A stretch of 64,000 bases of DNA from Butyrivibrio sp. (lineage in GTDB: Bacteria > Bacillota > Clostridia > Lachnospirales > Lachnospiraceae). The first letter of the stretch is position 1; each line of letters begins with the position of its first letter. The notes below the pieces were generated by a model, which was not told the origin of the DNA, did not search any database, and was given only the letters and a program-made list of their open reading frames with translations. The DNA lies in contig JAFPVA010000170.1 of NCBI GenBank assembly GCA_017413105.1, positions 21,174 to 85,173 on the forward strand, written 5' to 3'. Positions 9,401-17,141 of the stretch are shown here, piece by piece. The position numbers were made by a program, and so were the translations under genes.

Positions 9401-12023
9401 CGAAGGCTGGTTTTATGATGAGACCATGACTCAGGAAGCTGACCTTGAAGAAGGTATTTCGTTGGAGGAAGACATTTCTCTTTATGCGGGATTTTCTGAT
9501 GGTGAGGGCTCTGGTACTGAGAATTCAGGTACTGATGATTCGGATACCGAAGGTATTAACGCTGACCTTACCTCATCGCTGGATCTTTTGACAGAAATGG
9601 AACTTTCTCCTGATGGCACGGATTTGGGAGAATACGACATTGATGTCATTTCGGGTGAAGAGATTATATCAAGTGCTTATGAGAATATCCCGGAGGTTGT
9701 AACAGATCCTGTTTACGAAGAAAAAGAAGTAACTCCTCAATACGATATTGATGAGAGAGATGAAGCTTTATTTGCTGGCATCGATATTGCAAACAGTAAT
9801 CTGAAAATAAGTGAAATTACTTCAAAAGATTATACCGGTGATGCTGTTACTTTTGATGAGGATGAAATAAGAGTTTATTTCAACGGTATAAGACTTAAGG
9901 AAGGCGACGATTATAAACTTACCTATTCAAATAATACGAATGCTTTTAAAGCTCCGGAATACTTTATTGGGCTTACTGATAGTGAAAAGGCTGCGCTTAA
10001 GCCGCCGACTGTGAAAGTTACGCTTGTTGGAAAATATACAGGAAACGCAGATCTGTATTTTGACATAAATGGCATGGATATTTCTAAGGCTTATCTTGCA
10101 TCATCAGGAGTTATGACTGCTCGTTATCTGGATAAGGCTTTTGATCAGTATCCTGTTGTTAAGGCTGAGCTTCCAAACGGAAAGACAGTTTCTCTTACCA
10201 TTGGAGAAGACTACGATGTATTCTACAACAGAATAATAAATAGTGATGGCGAAGAAACTATCAACTACTCTGAGATGCTAAGTGCTGCTCAGGTGGCAGA
10301 CGTTGTCAGAAAAGCTACTGAGAGCGGTTCCGGCGAAGATATCTTTTTCCTTGTTAATATGAGAGGAAAAAAGAATTATGCAGGTGTTCTTGCTTCAGAG
10401 GAGGGAATAAATTGGGCTCCGAGGCTTCAGGTAATGAGCAAAGCTTCAGTAGAAGCCAGCTTCCTTCAGCTTGATAATGCAAATCTGTCAAAGAAGGTGC
10501 CTGTTCAGGAGTACAGAGAAGACAATACAGGAATGCCAATATCTGCATCAGCAGATGTAATAAAGCTCTTTAAAGATGGAGAGATTGAAGTCAGCATAGC
10601 CGGCCAGAAGCTTACCTATGTAGAAGATGAGGCAGCAGCTTCAACTATTTCTTCTGAAGGTTATTACTTTAGAGCAGTAGATCCGGCCACTAGCGACAAC
10701 GAGCTAAATCGCAGAATTGGAACAAACAATTACATAACCCTTGTGGCAACAGATATCCCTGAATACAACAGGATTGCCGGTTCGTTCAATGTTTTCTTTG
10801 AGGTAAAGGGTACAAAGCTGAATATAAAGAGCATTAGACCATCGCTTGATTATGATGGAAAGACTGTACTGGTTTATAGTGAAGATGATGTTGACGGAGA
10901 TGGATATCAGGATGTGGATATCAAAGCTTCAGTTCAAAGACTTGACGCTGTTGTCACAGATTCAAACGACCAGGTTCTTTCAACTGACAGATATACAGTT
11001 TCCACTGACTATGACACTTCAGATGCGGGAAGAGTAATTGTTACCTTTGAGGGAAAAGCAGAACGCGGAGTGACCGGAAGTGTTTCTAAGAAGATCAAGA
11101 TAGAAAAGCGGAAACTCACAGAAGATGACGTTAAGGTTAACTTTGCAGATAAGAATATGAGTCCTGATGGCGTTCCGCTAAGCGGTGGTATGGCTGAGCC
11201 GGCTATCATTGTTAGGCTTCTGGACACCGGGGCTGTACTAAAAGAGAACAAGGACTATACAGTAGTTTATTCCGACAATACTGATGTGGGTCAGATTGGA
11301 AGTATTACTGTAAAATTCGTTGGAAATTACAGTGGCAAGCTGGATAAAGTTCTTTATTTCAGAGTTGCAAAGATGCTTCTTAGTTATGAGAACATAGAAG
11401 TATTCGCTGAGGATAAGGTTTACAAGGAGAATGCAGGAAGCAATTACTTTAAGTCAAAACCTATTCTTAGTAATGAAGGAAATGACCTGAAACTAAAGAC
11501 CGATTATGTCTATGCTGCAGCTCCTACATATTATTATGCAGAGAATCTGACGGAGAAGAACGCTGCCGGAAAGATCATTTATTCCAGAAAAGCCGGAACT
11601 CCTATAGACGATGACGAAGCTGTTCATGCCGGAGCGCTTATTGAAGTCAGGTTTAGTATCATTCCTTCTTCGAAAACCGAGAACTATACTGCAGAGAAGG
11701 ATTCCAAAGGTAACTATATTCCTGTTGAATTCTCTACAACCTATCGCATGGGCAAAATGTCTATAGAATCTGCTAAGGTTAAAATAGAGGATCAGGAGTA
11801 TGACAACGGATATTCTGTAATCCCTGGTAAAGATGACATAACTGTCACAATTGGCTCGGGAGATAATGCGGTTACTTTGGGCAGAAATGATTATCTGATC
11901 ATCGATGCGGTTTCCTGCGAAGATGTCGGAACTGCGACCCTGGTAATCCAAGGAAGAGGAAGATATGTCGGGACCAAAGAGGTGACCTATAAGATCGTTA
12001 AGGGCAGGGGAGAAATAAACTGA
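6483..12023 (+). CDS. Large secreted repeat protein with InlB-like modules and Ig-like domains
   Basis: 1846 aa. A signal peptide (about 1-30, ending near SYATEDG) is followed by acidic low-complexity sequence. Five modules of about 92 residues follow at roughly 157-250, 318-409, 566-660, 740-834 and 911-1005. Each begins near RFYPGEGTLISEF and ends GWYYDEALT...DISLYAAF, resembling Listeria/Bacteroides (InlB B-type) repeats. Acidic Glu/Lys/Ser/Asp linkers separate them. From about 1090 to the end come several Ig-like units with LKEGxDYxxxYSNNT and GNYxGK motifs. There is no LPxTG, SLH or C-terminal membrane anchor, so attachment is unexplained. The start has AAAAGGAGG 8 nt upstream. Likely a cell-surface adhesin or wall protein; function unproven. 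Confidence 0.8.
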   Translation: MLARRLFAITMTGIITVTSAFVSSVTSYATEDGGIVFFSDSEGFEEAPVDNSYYEETTSDTTAEVNEIQEEYQENQSQNEVVRETTYEAETETETKPEAARSLSGEEDPESVIEPEEELNPDELEQKEIDPEEINPEEINPEESEEILTEEEYSDAIFSVRFYPNGGQLISEFTLSEDVNSWEYDVTDGVMTVYAQSAKNALMGFGYALEMTDGSRTFDGWYYDESMSEKADFGEGIPLKRDISLYAGFSDSASPYVYEEISIVDSLIEQEFEGLAEVKEIAQLNEIEDEELLDSEIPSEIELPPDDEEVPAEDDSIYAVRFNPGEGQIISEFEVGEDVSSWDYDAAERVMTLYVQGARDVIKGVNYALAVPDGSKNFDGWYYDEALTQKADLQAGIAFAGDTTLYAGFSDNNNAPNIFEQLISKITGTAEKEPVAEVSLNVPTDEVIPEDSAEEALEARKEMTSSDLILPEDEVKIAATVEPKEEKAEEKVEGQTEESKEVQSDEKADGQKEGAKEEKAVDKATEQTEDKSAENKEEQVAEEKTGELKEEQTTGNKEDQEEPADTIHTIKFYPGEGTLISEFKIGDNVSDWNYDSSTGIMTMHVAASPDVIKGIDYTLETANGSKSFEGWYYDEALTKEADLEAGITVDKDISLYAAFGDGKDSKSETEQQGSEEISAAVPDAGDAQSDKKDSDANDAQSGADSDNTLESDGAEVVAAREELDSEDGTKSDSEEAQDDKLHIIRFYPGEGTLISEFKTGDNVSDWEYDPASGIMTMHVSASSDVIKGIDYTLETVNGSKSFEGWYYDEALTKEADLEAGITVDKDISLYAAFGDGKTSNEESASESETEQQGSEEMSAAVPESGGEPNIAQGGSESEDTLASDEAEAIAAREELASDGEESDSIETRDDVLHTVRFYPGEGTLISEFKITDQVIDWEYEPSTKLMTMYFPSSTKVLKGIDYSLEVANGQKEFEGWFYDETMTQEADLEEGISLEEDISLYAGFSDGEGSGTENSGTDDSDTEGINADLTSSLDLLTEMELSPDGTDLGEYDIDVISGEEIISSAYENIPEVVTDPVYEEKEVTPQYDIDERDEALFAGIDIANSNLKISEITSKDYTGDAVTFDEDEIRVYFNGIRLKEGDDYKLTYSNNTNAFKAPEYFIGLTDSEKAALKPPTVKVTLVGKYTGNADLYFDINGMDISKAYLASSGVMTARYLDKAFDQYPVVKAELPNGKTVSLTIGEDYDVFYNRIINSDGEETINYSEMLSAAQVADVVRKATESGSGEDIFFLVNMRGKKNYAGVLASEEGINWAPRLQVMSKASVEASFLQLDNANLSKKVPVQEYREDNTGMPISASADVIKLFKDGEIEVSIAGQKLTYVEDEAAASTISSEGYYFRAVDPATSDNELNRRIGTNNYITLVATDIPEYNRIAGSFNVFFEVKGTKLNIKSIRPSLDYDGKTVLVYSEDDVDGDGYQDVDIKASVQRLDAVVTDSNDQVLSTDRYTVSTDYDTSDAGRVIVTFEGKAERGVTGSVSKKIKIEKRKLTEDDVKVNFADKNMSPDGVPLSGGMAEPAIIVRLLDTGAVLKENKDYTVVYSDNTDVGQIGSITVKFVGNYSGKLDKVLYFRVAKMLLSYENIEVFAEDKVYKENAGSNYFKSKPILSNEGNDLKLKTDYVYAAAPTYYYAENLTEKNAAGKIIYSRKAGTPIDDDEAVHAGALIEVRFSIIPSSKTENYTAEKDSKGNYIPVEFSTTYRMGKMSIESAKVKIEDQEYDNGYSVIPGKDDITVTIGSGDNAVTLGRNDYLIIDAVSCEDVGTATLVIQGRGRYVGTKEVTYKIVKGRGEIN
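6953..9500 (+). repeat. Five intragenic repeat modules
   Basis: Modules begin near 6953, 7437, 8180, 8703 and 9216. The third and fourth are almost identical in DNA over about 280 nt. The linker after each of those two also shares a long near-identical stretch (about 8481 and 9021). This indicates a recent tandem duplication of about 520-540 bp. A 15-bp tandem repeat encoding INPEE lies near 6868-6912. Confidence 0.85.
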
Positions 12024-12056
12024 GAAATGTTCAGGCAATAGAATAATGTGAGAGGT

Positions 12057-12097
12057 ACTGAGGATGAGGCTTTAGCGCTTTATCCTCAGTTTTTTTA
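12057..12097 (+). terminator. Terminator after the large repeat protein
   Basis: ACTGAGGAT (12057-12065) pairs with ATCCTCAGT (12082-12090), with further pairing inside, and is followed by a run of seven T. It is a strong intrinsic terminator. Confidence 0.9.
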
Positions 12098-12472
12098 TAT
12101 ATGGCATCTTGAAATTATTATTTAAGATGTCCTAGGCGCATATAATAAAAGTAGCTACAATGTAGGATGCGGGCATGCGACGAGTAGCTAGCTGATTCTC
12201 TTCTGTGCGGATAATTTCCGTAATATCGCAAACTTCTTAAGGAATTCTGTAGTATCTACAGAAAACATTAAGGATTTGTTCGATTGCTGTTCGATTTGCA
12301 GTTATGATACACTTTTCTTTGCGGTCATCGCTCTAAGTAGCGATAGACTATCTTAGTGGCATTTCGCCATATATTTCCGATGTTTTTGTGCACAGAAACT
12401 TATGAGGATTACCGTTATGTTTGCGCTTGAAAGGCCCAGACATGAATTTTATAATTAGAAGGAGAAACATAT
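12098..12472 (+). other. 375-nt non-coding stretch upstream of the Rpn gene
   Basis: There is no convincing open frame. A TATAAT box lies at 12141-12146 without a good -35. Downstream are several hairpins: TTCTGTAG/CTACAGAA near 12243-12262, ATCGCT/AGCGAT with loop CTAAGT near 12325-12343, and repeated GTAGCTA tracts near 12150-12190. A near-consensus promoter lies at the very end (12427-12455). The stretch could be a structured leader, a separate small RNA or a remnant of a mobile element. I do not recognise a known RNA family. Confidence 0.4.
12427..12455 (+). promoter_or_regulatory. Possible promoter close to the Rpn start
   Basis: TTGAAA (12427-12432), a 17-nt spacer and TATAAT (12450-12455). 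Initiation 6-7 nt later would fall inside the Shine-Dalgarno site AAGGAG (12459-12464), leaving only about 10 nt of leader. The sequence match is good but the position is odd. Confidence 0.45.
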
Positions 12473-13417
12473 TTGAAGGAAAAAGACATTACAGCAAATG
12501 AGTACATGTCAGATCCTGAGAGATTTGCAGATGTATTTAATTATTTTGCTTTTGATGGCGTACCTGTTATTAAGCCAGAGAATCTGGAAGAAAAAGAAGC
12601 GGCAGAGCGGATTGTTATAGATGAACTCAAAAAGATAATTGCCTATAACAAACTGCGTGACATAATAAAGCACTGTACTGTGAAAGCTGATGAGCATGCA
12701 ATGATGGTTCTTCTTGGAATAGAGAATCAATCTGAACTTCATTATGCCATGGTAATCAGAAACATGCTCTATGACTCAATCAACTATTCAAGACAGGTTC
12801 AGGCATTAGCAGCAAAACACAAACAAAACAAGGATGCAAAGAATAGCGCAGAATTTTTATCGGGAATTACCCCGGAGGACAAGATTCTACCTGTAATCAC
12901 GCTTGTAATAAACTGGAGTGACCAAAAGTGGGAAGCGCCACGAAGACTATCTGATATGTTTGAAAATCCCAAAAGCGAAATAATCAAATATGTATCTGAT
13001 TATTCCATTAATCTTTTGGATCCACATGAAATAGAGGATTTTAACAAGTTCAGCACTGAGCTTGGCGATGTATTCGAGCTGATTAAAAGGCAAAATGAAG
13101 ATGGTGTATTTTACGATATGCAGAGTAGGAAAGGAGACGACTGGAGCATGACAAAGGAATCAATTAAAATGGTGAATATGTTTACAGGAGCTAATATTTC
13201 TACAGAGTCAGCAGAGGGAGGAAAAGTTAAGATGTGCAGATTGACACAGTCAATTTTGGAAGATGGAATAGAGAAGGGGATTGGGCAAGGCCGTGATGAA
13301 GGAATCACCGGCGCCGTGATGTTGCTTAGAGGCTTGGGACTGGATGATAAAGCCATTAGTGAAAAGATTTGTGAGCAGTATAATCTGTCACCTAAGCAAG
13401 CAAAAAAGTATCTTTAA
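12473..13417 (+). CDS. Rpn-family PD-(D/E)XK nuclease / putative transposase
   Basis: 314 aa of the Rpn (recombination-promoting nuclease) type that is abundant in Lachnospiraceae genomes. It opens with DVFNYFAFDGVPVI near residue 22, characteristic of the family's N-terminus, and ends in a Gly-rich helical tail, EKGIGQGRDEGITGA, near residue 266. E. coli Rpn proteins are DNA endonucleases that raise RecA-independent recombination. The start is TTG with AAGGAG 8 nt upstream; no ATG fits. It stands alone between two terminators and no terminal inverted repeats are obvious, so autonomous mobility is unproven. Confidence 0.75.
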   Translation: MKEKDITANEYMSDPERFADVFNYFAFDGVPVIKPENLEEKEAAERIVIDELKKIIAYNKLRDIIKHCTVKADEHAMMVLLGIENQSELHYAMVIRNMLYDSINYSRQVQALAAKHKQNKDAKNSAEFLSGITPEDKILPVITLVINWSDQKWEAPRRLSDMFENPKSEIIKYVSDYSINLLDPHEIEDFNKFSTELGDVFELIKRQNEDGVFYDMQSRKGDDWSMTKESIKMVNMFTGANISTESAEGGKVKMCRLTQSILEDGIEKGIGQGRDEGITGAVMLLRGLGLDDKAISEKICEQYNLSPKQAKKYL

Positions 13418-13452
13418 GATATAAGCAATAATATAGTATTCATTGTATTTTT

Positions 13453-13484
13453 AAGAGGTTGTCATTAGATGACCTCTTATTTTT
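13453..13484 (+). terminator. Terminator after the Rpn gene
   Basis: AAGAGGTTGTC pairs with GATGACCTCTT (stem 13453-13478, 4-nt loop, with G-T pairs), followed by TATTTTT. It separates the Rpn gene from the long glycan unit that follows. Confidence 0.8.
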
Positions 13485-13567
13485 GTGGGCGCTGATAATT
13501 ATCTATTTGCGAGACATGATTAACAAAAAAGTATTGTTAAAAAATATGATTTTATATCATTTGCCGA

Positions 13568-13596
13568 TTGAAATGTGGATAAGTAAGTTGTATAAT
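13568..13596 (+). promoter_or_regulatory. Promoter of the main glycan unit
   Basis: TTGAAA (13568-13573), a 17-nt spacer and TATAAT (13591-13596). It is the last clear promoter seen before a run of co-directional genes reaching 29932 with no terminator in between, so it may drive about 16 kb. The leader is about 55 nt long. Confidence 0.8.
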
Positions 13597-13656
13597 TTCG
13601 CGAGGCTAAAATCGTACAACTAAAAAATTTAATATAAAATTTCTGAGGAGATAGTT

Positions 13657-14829
13657 ATGGCAGAGAAAAAGTTAAATGGAACCGTTATTGTAACTTACAG
13701 ATGTAATGCGCGTTGTTCAATGTGCAACAGATATAAGGCACCAAGTAAGCCTGAGGAAGAGATTTCAATTGAGACAATCAAGAAGCTCCCTAAGATGTAC
13801 TTCACAAACATCACAGGTGGTGAGCCTTTCATCAGAACTGATATCAAGGATATCGTGCGCGAGCTTTATAAGAAGTCAGATCGTATTGTTATTTCAACAA
13901 ACGGTTTCTTTACTGACAGAATCGTAGATCTTTGTAAGGAATTTCCTCAGATTGGTATTCGTATTTCAATTGAAGGACTTGAGAATACAAACAACGAGAT
14001 CAGAGGCCTTGAGAACGGCTATCAGAGAGGATATCAGACTCTTAAGAAGCTTCGTGAGATGGGCATGACAGACGTTGGATTTGGTATGACTGTTCAGGAT
14101 AAGAATGCTCCTGATCTTGTACCTCTTTACGAGCTTTCAGACGAGATGGGCATGGAGTTTGCTACAGCATCTCTTCACAACAGTTTCTACTTTGTAGAAG
14201 CTAAGAACATCATCAAGGATCGTCCAATGGTTGCTCAGAACTTTGAGAACCTTGTAAATGAACTTCTTGCAAGCAAGAGCCCTAAGAAATGGTTCAGAGC
14301 ATACTTCAACCATGGACTTATCAACTACATTTACGGACAGAAGAGGCTTCTTCCTTGCGATATGTCTTTTGATACATTCTTCATCGATCCTTACGGAGAT
14401 GTAATGCCATGTAACGGAACAAAGGACAAAGAGGTTATGGGTAATCTTAATACTCAGTCCTGGGATGAGCTTTGGAACTCAAAAGAGGCTGAGGCTGTAC
14501 GTGCAAAGGTTCGTTGCTGCGACAGAGATTGCTGGATGATCGGTTCAGTTTCTCCTGCAATGCACAAGTACATCTGGGTACCTCTCTGGTGGGTAATCCG
14601 TCACAAGGCTAAGTTCTGGACAAAGAAGAAGTATAGCATGTATGAGAACAAGATCGTTCGCGACCTTCGTGATGGCAAGGTAACAAAGGAAGAACTTGAT
14701 AAGTGCAGTACATGTGATATGTGTGCAACAGTAAACAACGGTCTTTCAGCAGCATCTATGGAGCAGCTTAAGGACAAGACCGGAGAAGAGATTGTTGATG
14801 CAGACATCGCAGCACAGCTGGGGAAATAA
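13657..14829 (+). CDS. Radical SAM protein with SPASM-like C-terminal cysteines
   Basis: 390 aa. The radical SAM cluster motif C16-x3-C20-x2-C23 (CNARCSMC) binds a [4Fe-4S] cluster that cleaves S-adenosylmethionine. ITGGEPF follows near residue 49. Additional cysteines at 234, 252, 287, 288, 292, 350, 353 and 356 fit a SPASM-type domain with one or two auxiliary clusters. SPASM enzymes commonly modify peptides, but some act on sugars or proteins. GAGGAG lies upstream of the start. It heads the glycan unit, about 9 kb from the PqqD-like gene, and the substrate is unknown. Frequent-codon usage suggests good expression. Confidence 0.85.
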   Translation: MAEKKLNGTVIVTYRCNARCSMCNRYKAPSKPEEEISIETIKKLPKMYFTNITGGEPFIRTDIKDIVRELYKKSDRIVISTNGFFTDRIVDLCKEFPQIGIRISIEGLENTNNEIRGLENGYQRGYQTLKKLREMGMTDVGFGMTVQDKNAPDLVPLYELSDEMGMEFATASLHNSFYFVEAKNIIKDRPMVAQNFENLVNELLASKSPKKWFRAYFNHGLINYIYGQKRLLPCDMSFDTFFIDPYGDVMPCNGTKDKEVMGNLNTQSWDELWNSKEAEAVRAKVRCCDRDCWMIGSVSPAMHKYIWVPLWWVIRHKAKFWTKKKYSMYENKIVRDLRDGKVTKEELDKCSTCDMCATVNNGLSAASMEQLKDKTGEEIVDADIAAQLGK

Positions 14830-14875
14830 TCTTATCTTTGCTACAGATTATTGCGATTGGGGCAAAAGATACGGA

Positions 14876-14935
14876 ATGAAGAAAAAGACAGTAATTATGG
14901 CTGATCCGGTAATGGTAAGGCATGGAGTGAGATGA
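14876..14935 (+). CDS. Possible 19-residue open frame coupled to the next gene
   Basis: A 19-codon frame starts at ATG 14876 behind a weak ACGGA site. Its stop overlaps the ATG of the next glycosyltransferase, which would couple their translation. It may be a real small peptide, a leader or the remnant of a lost gene. Nothing in it is recognisable. Confidence 0.2.
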   Translation: MKKKTVIMADPVMVRHGVR

Positions 14936-15990
14936 TGAGAAAAGTTCTCTATATTACTAATATAGAAGTTCCATATAGAGTTAAGTTCTTTAACAGGCTG
15001 TCAAAAGGTGTAGATCTTACTGTTTTATATGAGCGAGATGGATCATCAAACCGTAACAGTGAGTGGGCAAAAAGTGTAAATGCGTCTTTTTCCAAAGCAT
15101 TTTTGGGAGGATACAAGATATCTAATGAGAATTCCTTTTCTTTTGGTATCCTGAAATACTTAAAAGGCGATTATGATGACATTATTGTAAGCTGCTTTAA
15201 CAGTCCGGTTCAGATATTTGGAATGCTGTATTTAAGACTGTTCAGAAAGAAATACATATTAAGTTTTGACGGCGAACAGTTCATTGGAAATGATGGTCTT
15301 AAGGATAAGATCAAAAAATTCATTATCAGTGGTGCTGATAAATATTTGGTTGCCGGAGAAACTGCGGCAGAAAATATAAAGAAGCTAGTTGGTAACAAAA
15401 AAGTATATTCATATAATTTCAGTTCTTACACAACAGAAGAACTTGAAGAAAATAAGAAAAATCCTACTACCAGACGTAAGGATGTTTTGGTAGTAGGACA
15501 GTATTTTGACTATAAGGGATTGGACATTGCGGTAAAAATAGCAAGATCAGATCCTTCTATCAAATTTAAATTTGTGGGAATGGGAAGCAGGACTGAGCAA
15601 TTCGTTAGCGAACAGCTTAATGCTTCGGATACCAATATAGAGGTTGTGCGTTTTTTACAAAAAGAAGCGCTTAATAAAGAGTATAGAGAGGCGGGAGTGC
15701 TCCTTCTTCCATCCAGAAAGGAATGCTGGGGCCTTGTTATAAATGAGGCTGCATCTTTTGGAATGCCAATAGTTGCAACTAACGGAAGCGGTGCAGCCAA
15801 AGAGTTCTTAAGAGGAAAATACTCAAGATATATTTTTGATAGTGATGATACCAAAGGTATGCATGATGCCATAAGTGAGTTGTTGTCACAGGATAATAAG
15901 GAGTATTCCAACTACCTGATAGAAACAAGCTCAAAGTATAATGTTGAGAATATGGTTGATGCACATTTAAGAGTTTTAGAGGAGTTATGA
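14932..15990 (+). CDS. GT4-family glycosyltransferase
   Basis: 352 aa GT-B protein. The N-terminal half begins MMRKVLYITNIEVPYRVKF. The C-terminal half shows the donor-binding pattern, with VGQYFDYKGLDIA near residue 188 and RKECWGLVINEAASFGMPIV near 260, where E-x7-E-type glutamates contact the nucleotide sugar. The first of two adjacent ATGs is used; GGAG is 5-6 nt upstream. Its stop overlaps the start of the next gene by 4 nt. Donor and acceptor cannot be told from sequence. Confidence 0.85.
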   Translation: MMRKVLYITNIEVPYRVKFFNRLSKGVDLTVLYERDGSSNRNSEWAKSVNASFSKAFLGGYKISNENSFSFGILKYLKGDYDDIIVSCFNSPVQIFGMLYLRLFRKKYILSFDGEQFIGNDGLKDKIKKFIISGADKYLVAGETAAENIKKLVGNKKVYSYNFSSYTTEELEENKKNPTTRRKDVLVVGQYFDYKGLDIAVKIARSDPSIKFKFVGMGSRTEQFVSEQLNASDTNIEVVRFLQKEALNKEYREAGVLLLPSRKECWGLVINEAASFGMPIVATNGSGAAKEFLRGKYSRYIFDSDDTKGMHDAISELLSQDNKEYSNYLIETSSKYNVENMVDAHLRVLEEL

Positions 15991-17141
15991 TGAAAGCTAG
16001 AGTTATTGCATATTATCTTCCACAATTTCATCCGGTACCTGAAAATGATAAGTTTTGGGGTAAAGGATTTACAGAATGGACAAATGTAGCTAAGGCAAAG
16101 CCTTTGTTTAGAGGACATGTTCAGCCTAGAATTCCTGCTGATCTTGGATTTTATGATCTGAGACTTGCAGAAGTGAGAAAAGAGCAGGCTGCTCTTGCCA
16201 AGGAAGCGGGCATTGAGGGCTTCTGCTACTGGCATTATTGGTTCGGTAATGGTAAACAGGTTTTGGAAATGCCATTTAATGAGGTTGTAAAAAGCGGAGA
16301 GCCGGATTTTCCTTTTTGCCTGGGATGGGCTAACCATGACTGGACAACCAAAACATGGGATAAAGGCAAATCATTGATGAATTCTACAATGATTTTTAAG
16401 CAGGAATATCCCGGCGAAGAGGACAATATTGCGCATTTTAACAGTTTGCTTCCTGCTTTTAAGGATCACAGATACATCAAAGTTGATGGAAAACTTCTTT
16501 TTGCGATGTTTGGTCCTAAAAAGTTTGATAATCTGAGTGGATTCATGAATACATGGAACAGACTTGCCAAAGAAAATGGTTTGGAAGGCTTTCATTTCGT
16601 TGCATTAGCACCTTCATTGGGAAAGCTTGATGCTAAGACATTGAAAAGCAAGCATTTAGAAGACATCATCAGAAGTAATTATGAGTGGTATTACGAAAAT
16701 GGATTTGCTGCAGTTAATTCCATCAACCTGAAGTATGCAGAACTTAAGACAGGAGGAACGCTTCATAAAGCTTTCTTTGGAATGATCAGAAGAGTGAAAT
16801 GGTTGTCTGCTGTAGAAAAATATGATTATCGAAAAATCATGTCAAACTATTTCACTAACGTTGATAAGGATGAGAGAGTGTATCCTCAGTTACTGGCTGG
16901 ATGGGACAGATCTCCAAGATCCGGAAAAGACGCAATAATATATTACAACAATAATCCGGAGACCTTTGGCGAAGCAGCAAAGAGGGCCGTTGACATGGTC
17001 CAGAATAAAAGTGATGAGCATAAGATCATATTCCTGAACTCATGGAATGAGTGGGGAGAGGGCGCGTATTTGGAGCCGGATCAGGAGTTTGGTAAAGGAA
17101 AAATCGAGGCTCTTAGAAAAGTGCTTGATGGTGATAAATAA
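15987..17141 (+). CDS. WbsX-like glycan protein (GH99-like fold)
   Basis: 384 aa, clearly of the WbsX/GH99-like family. It begins with VIAYYLPQFHPVPENDKFWG, then has GFTEWTNV, an HYWF near residue 76, and NSWNEWGEGAYLEPD near residue 350. Proteins of this family occur in O-antigen and capsule loci, where they are annotated as glycosyltransferases. The fold is that of endo-mannanase-type GH99 enzymes, so synthesis or trimming are both possible. It overlaps the preceding gene by 4 nt and the following one by 1 nt, so the three are translationally coupled. Confidence 0.85.
   Translation: MMKARVIAYYLPQFHPVPENDKFWGKGFTEWTNVAKAKPLFRGHVQPRIPADLGFYDLRLAEVRKEQAALAKEAGIEGFCYWHYWFGNGKQVLEMPFNEVVKSGEPDFPFCLGWANHDWTTKTWDKGKSLMNSTMIFKQEYPGEEDNIAHFNSLLPAFKDHRYIKVDGKLLFAMFGPKKFDNLSGFMNTWNRLAKENGLEGFHFVALAPSLGKLDAKTLKSKHLEDIIRSNYEWYYENGFAAVNSINLKYAELKTGGTLHKAFFGMIRRVKWLSAVEKYDYRKIMSNYFTNVDKDERVYPQLLAGWDRSPRSGKDAIIYYNNNPETFGEAAKRAVDMVQNKSDEHKIIFLNSWNEWGEGAYLEPDQEFGKGKIEALRKVLDGDK

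Noticed and set aside
6953-9500. A CRISPR array
   Set aside because: The repeats are about 280 nt, in frame and protein-coding, with variable coding linkers. No short direct repeats with uniform spacers are seen anywhere in the window.
11493-12038. A 181-codon minus-strand frame at the end of the large repeat protein
   Set aside because: It lies almost wholly within the coding region of the repeat protein, has an unlikely composition and no start signal. The plus-strand protein is clearly real.
12098-12472. A c-di-GMP or other known riboswitch before the Rpn gene
   Set aside because: The stems present do not match the conserved cores of the riboswitch classes I know. I leave it as an unassigned structured region.
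12473-13417. A complete insertion sequence around the Rpn gene
   Set aside because: I could not find terminal inverted repeats or a target-site duplication, and the gene has ordinary flanking terminators.
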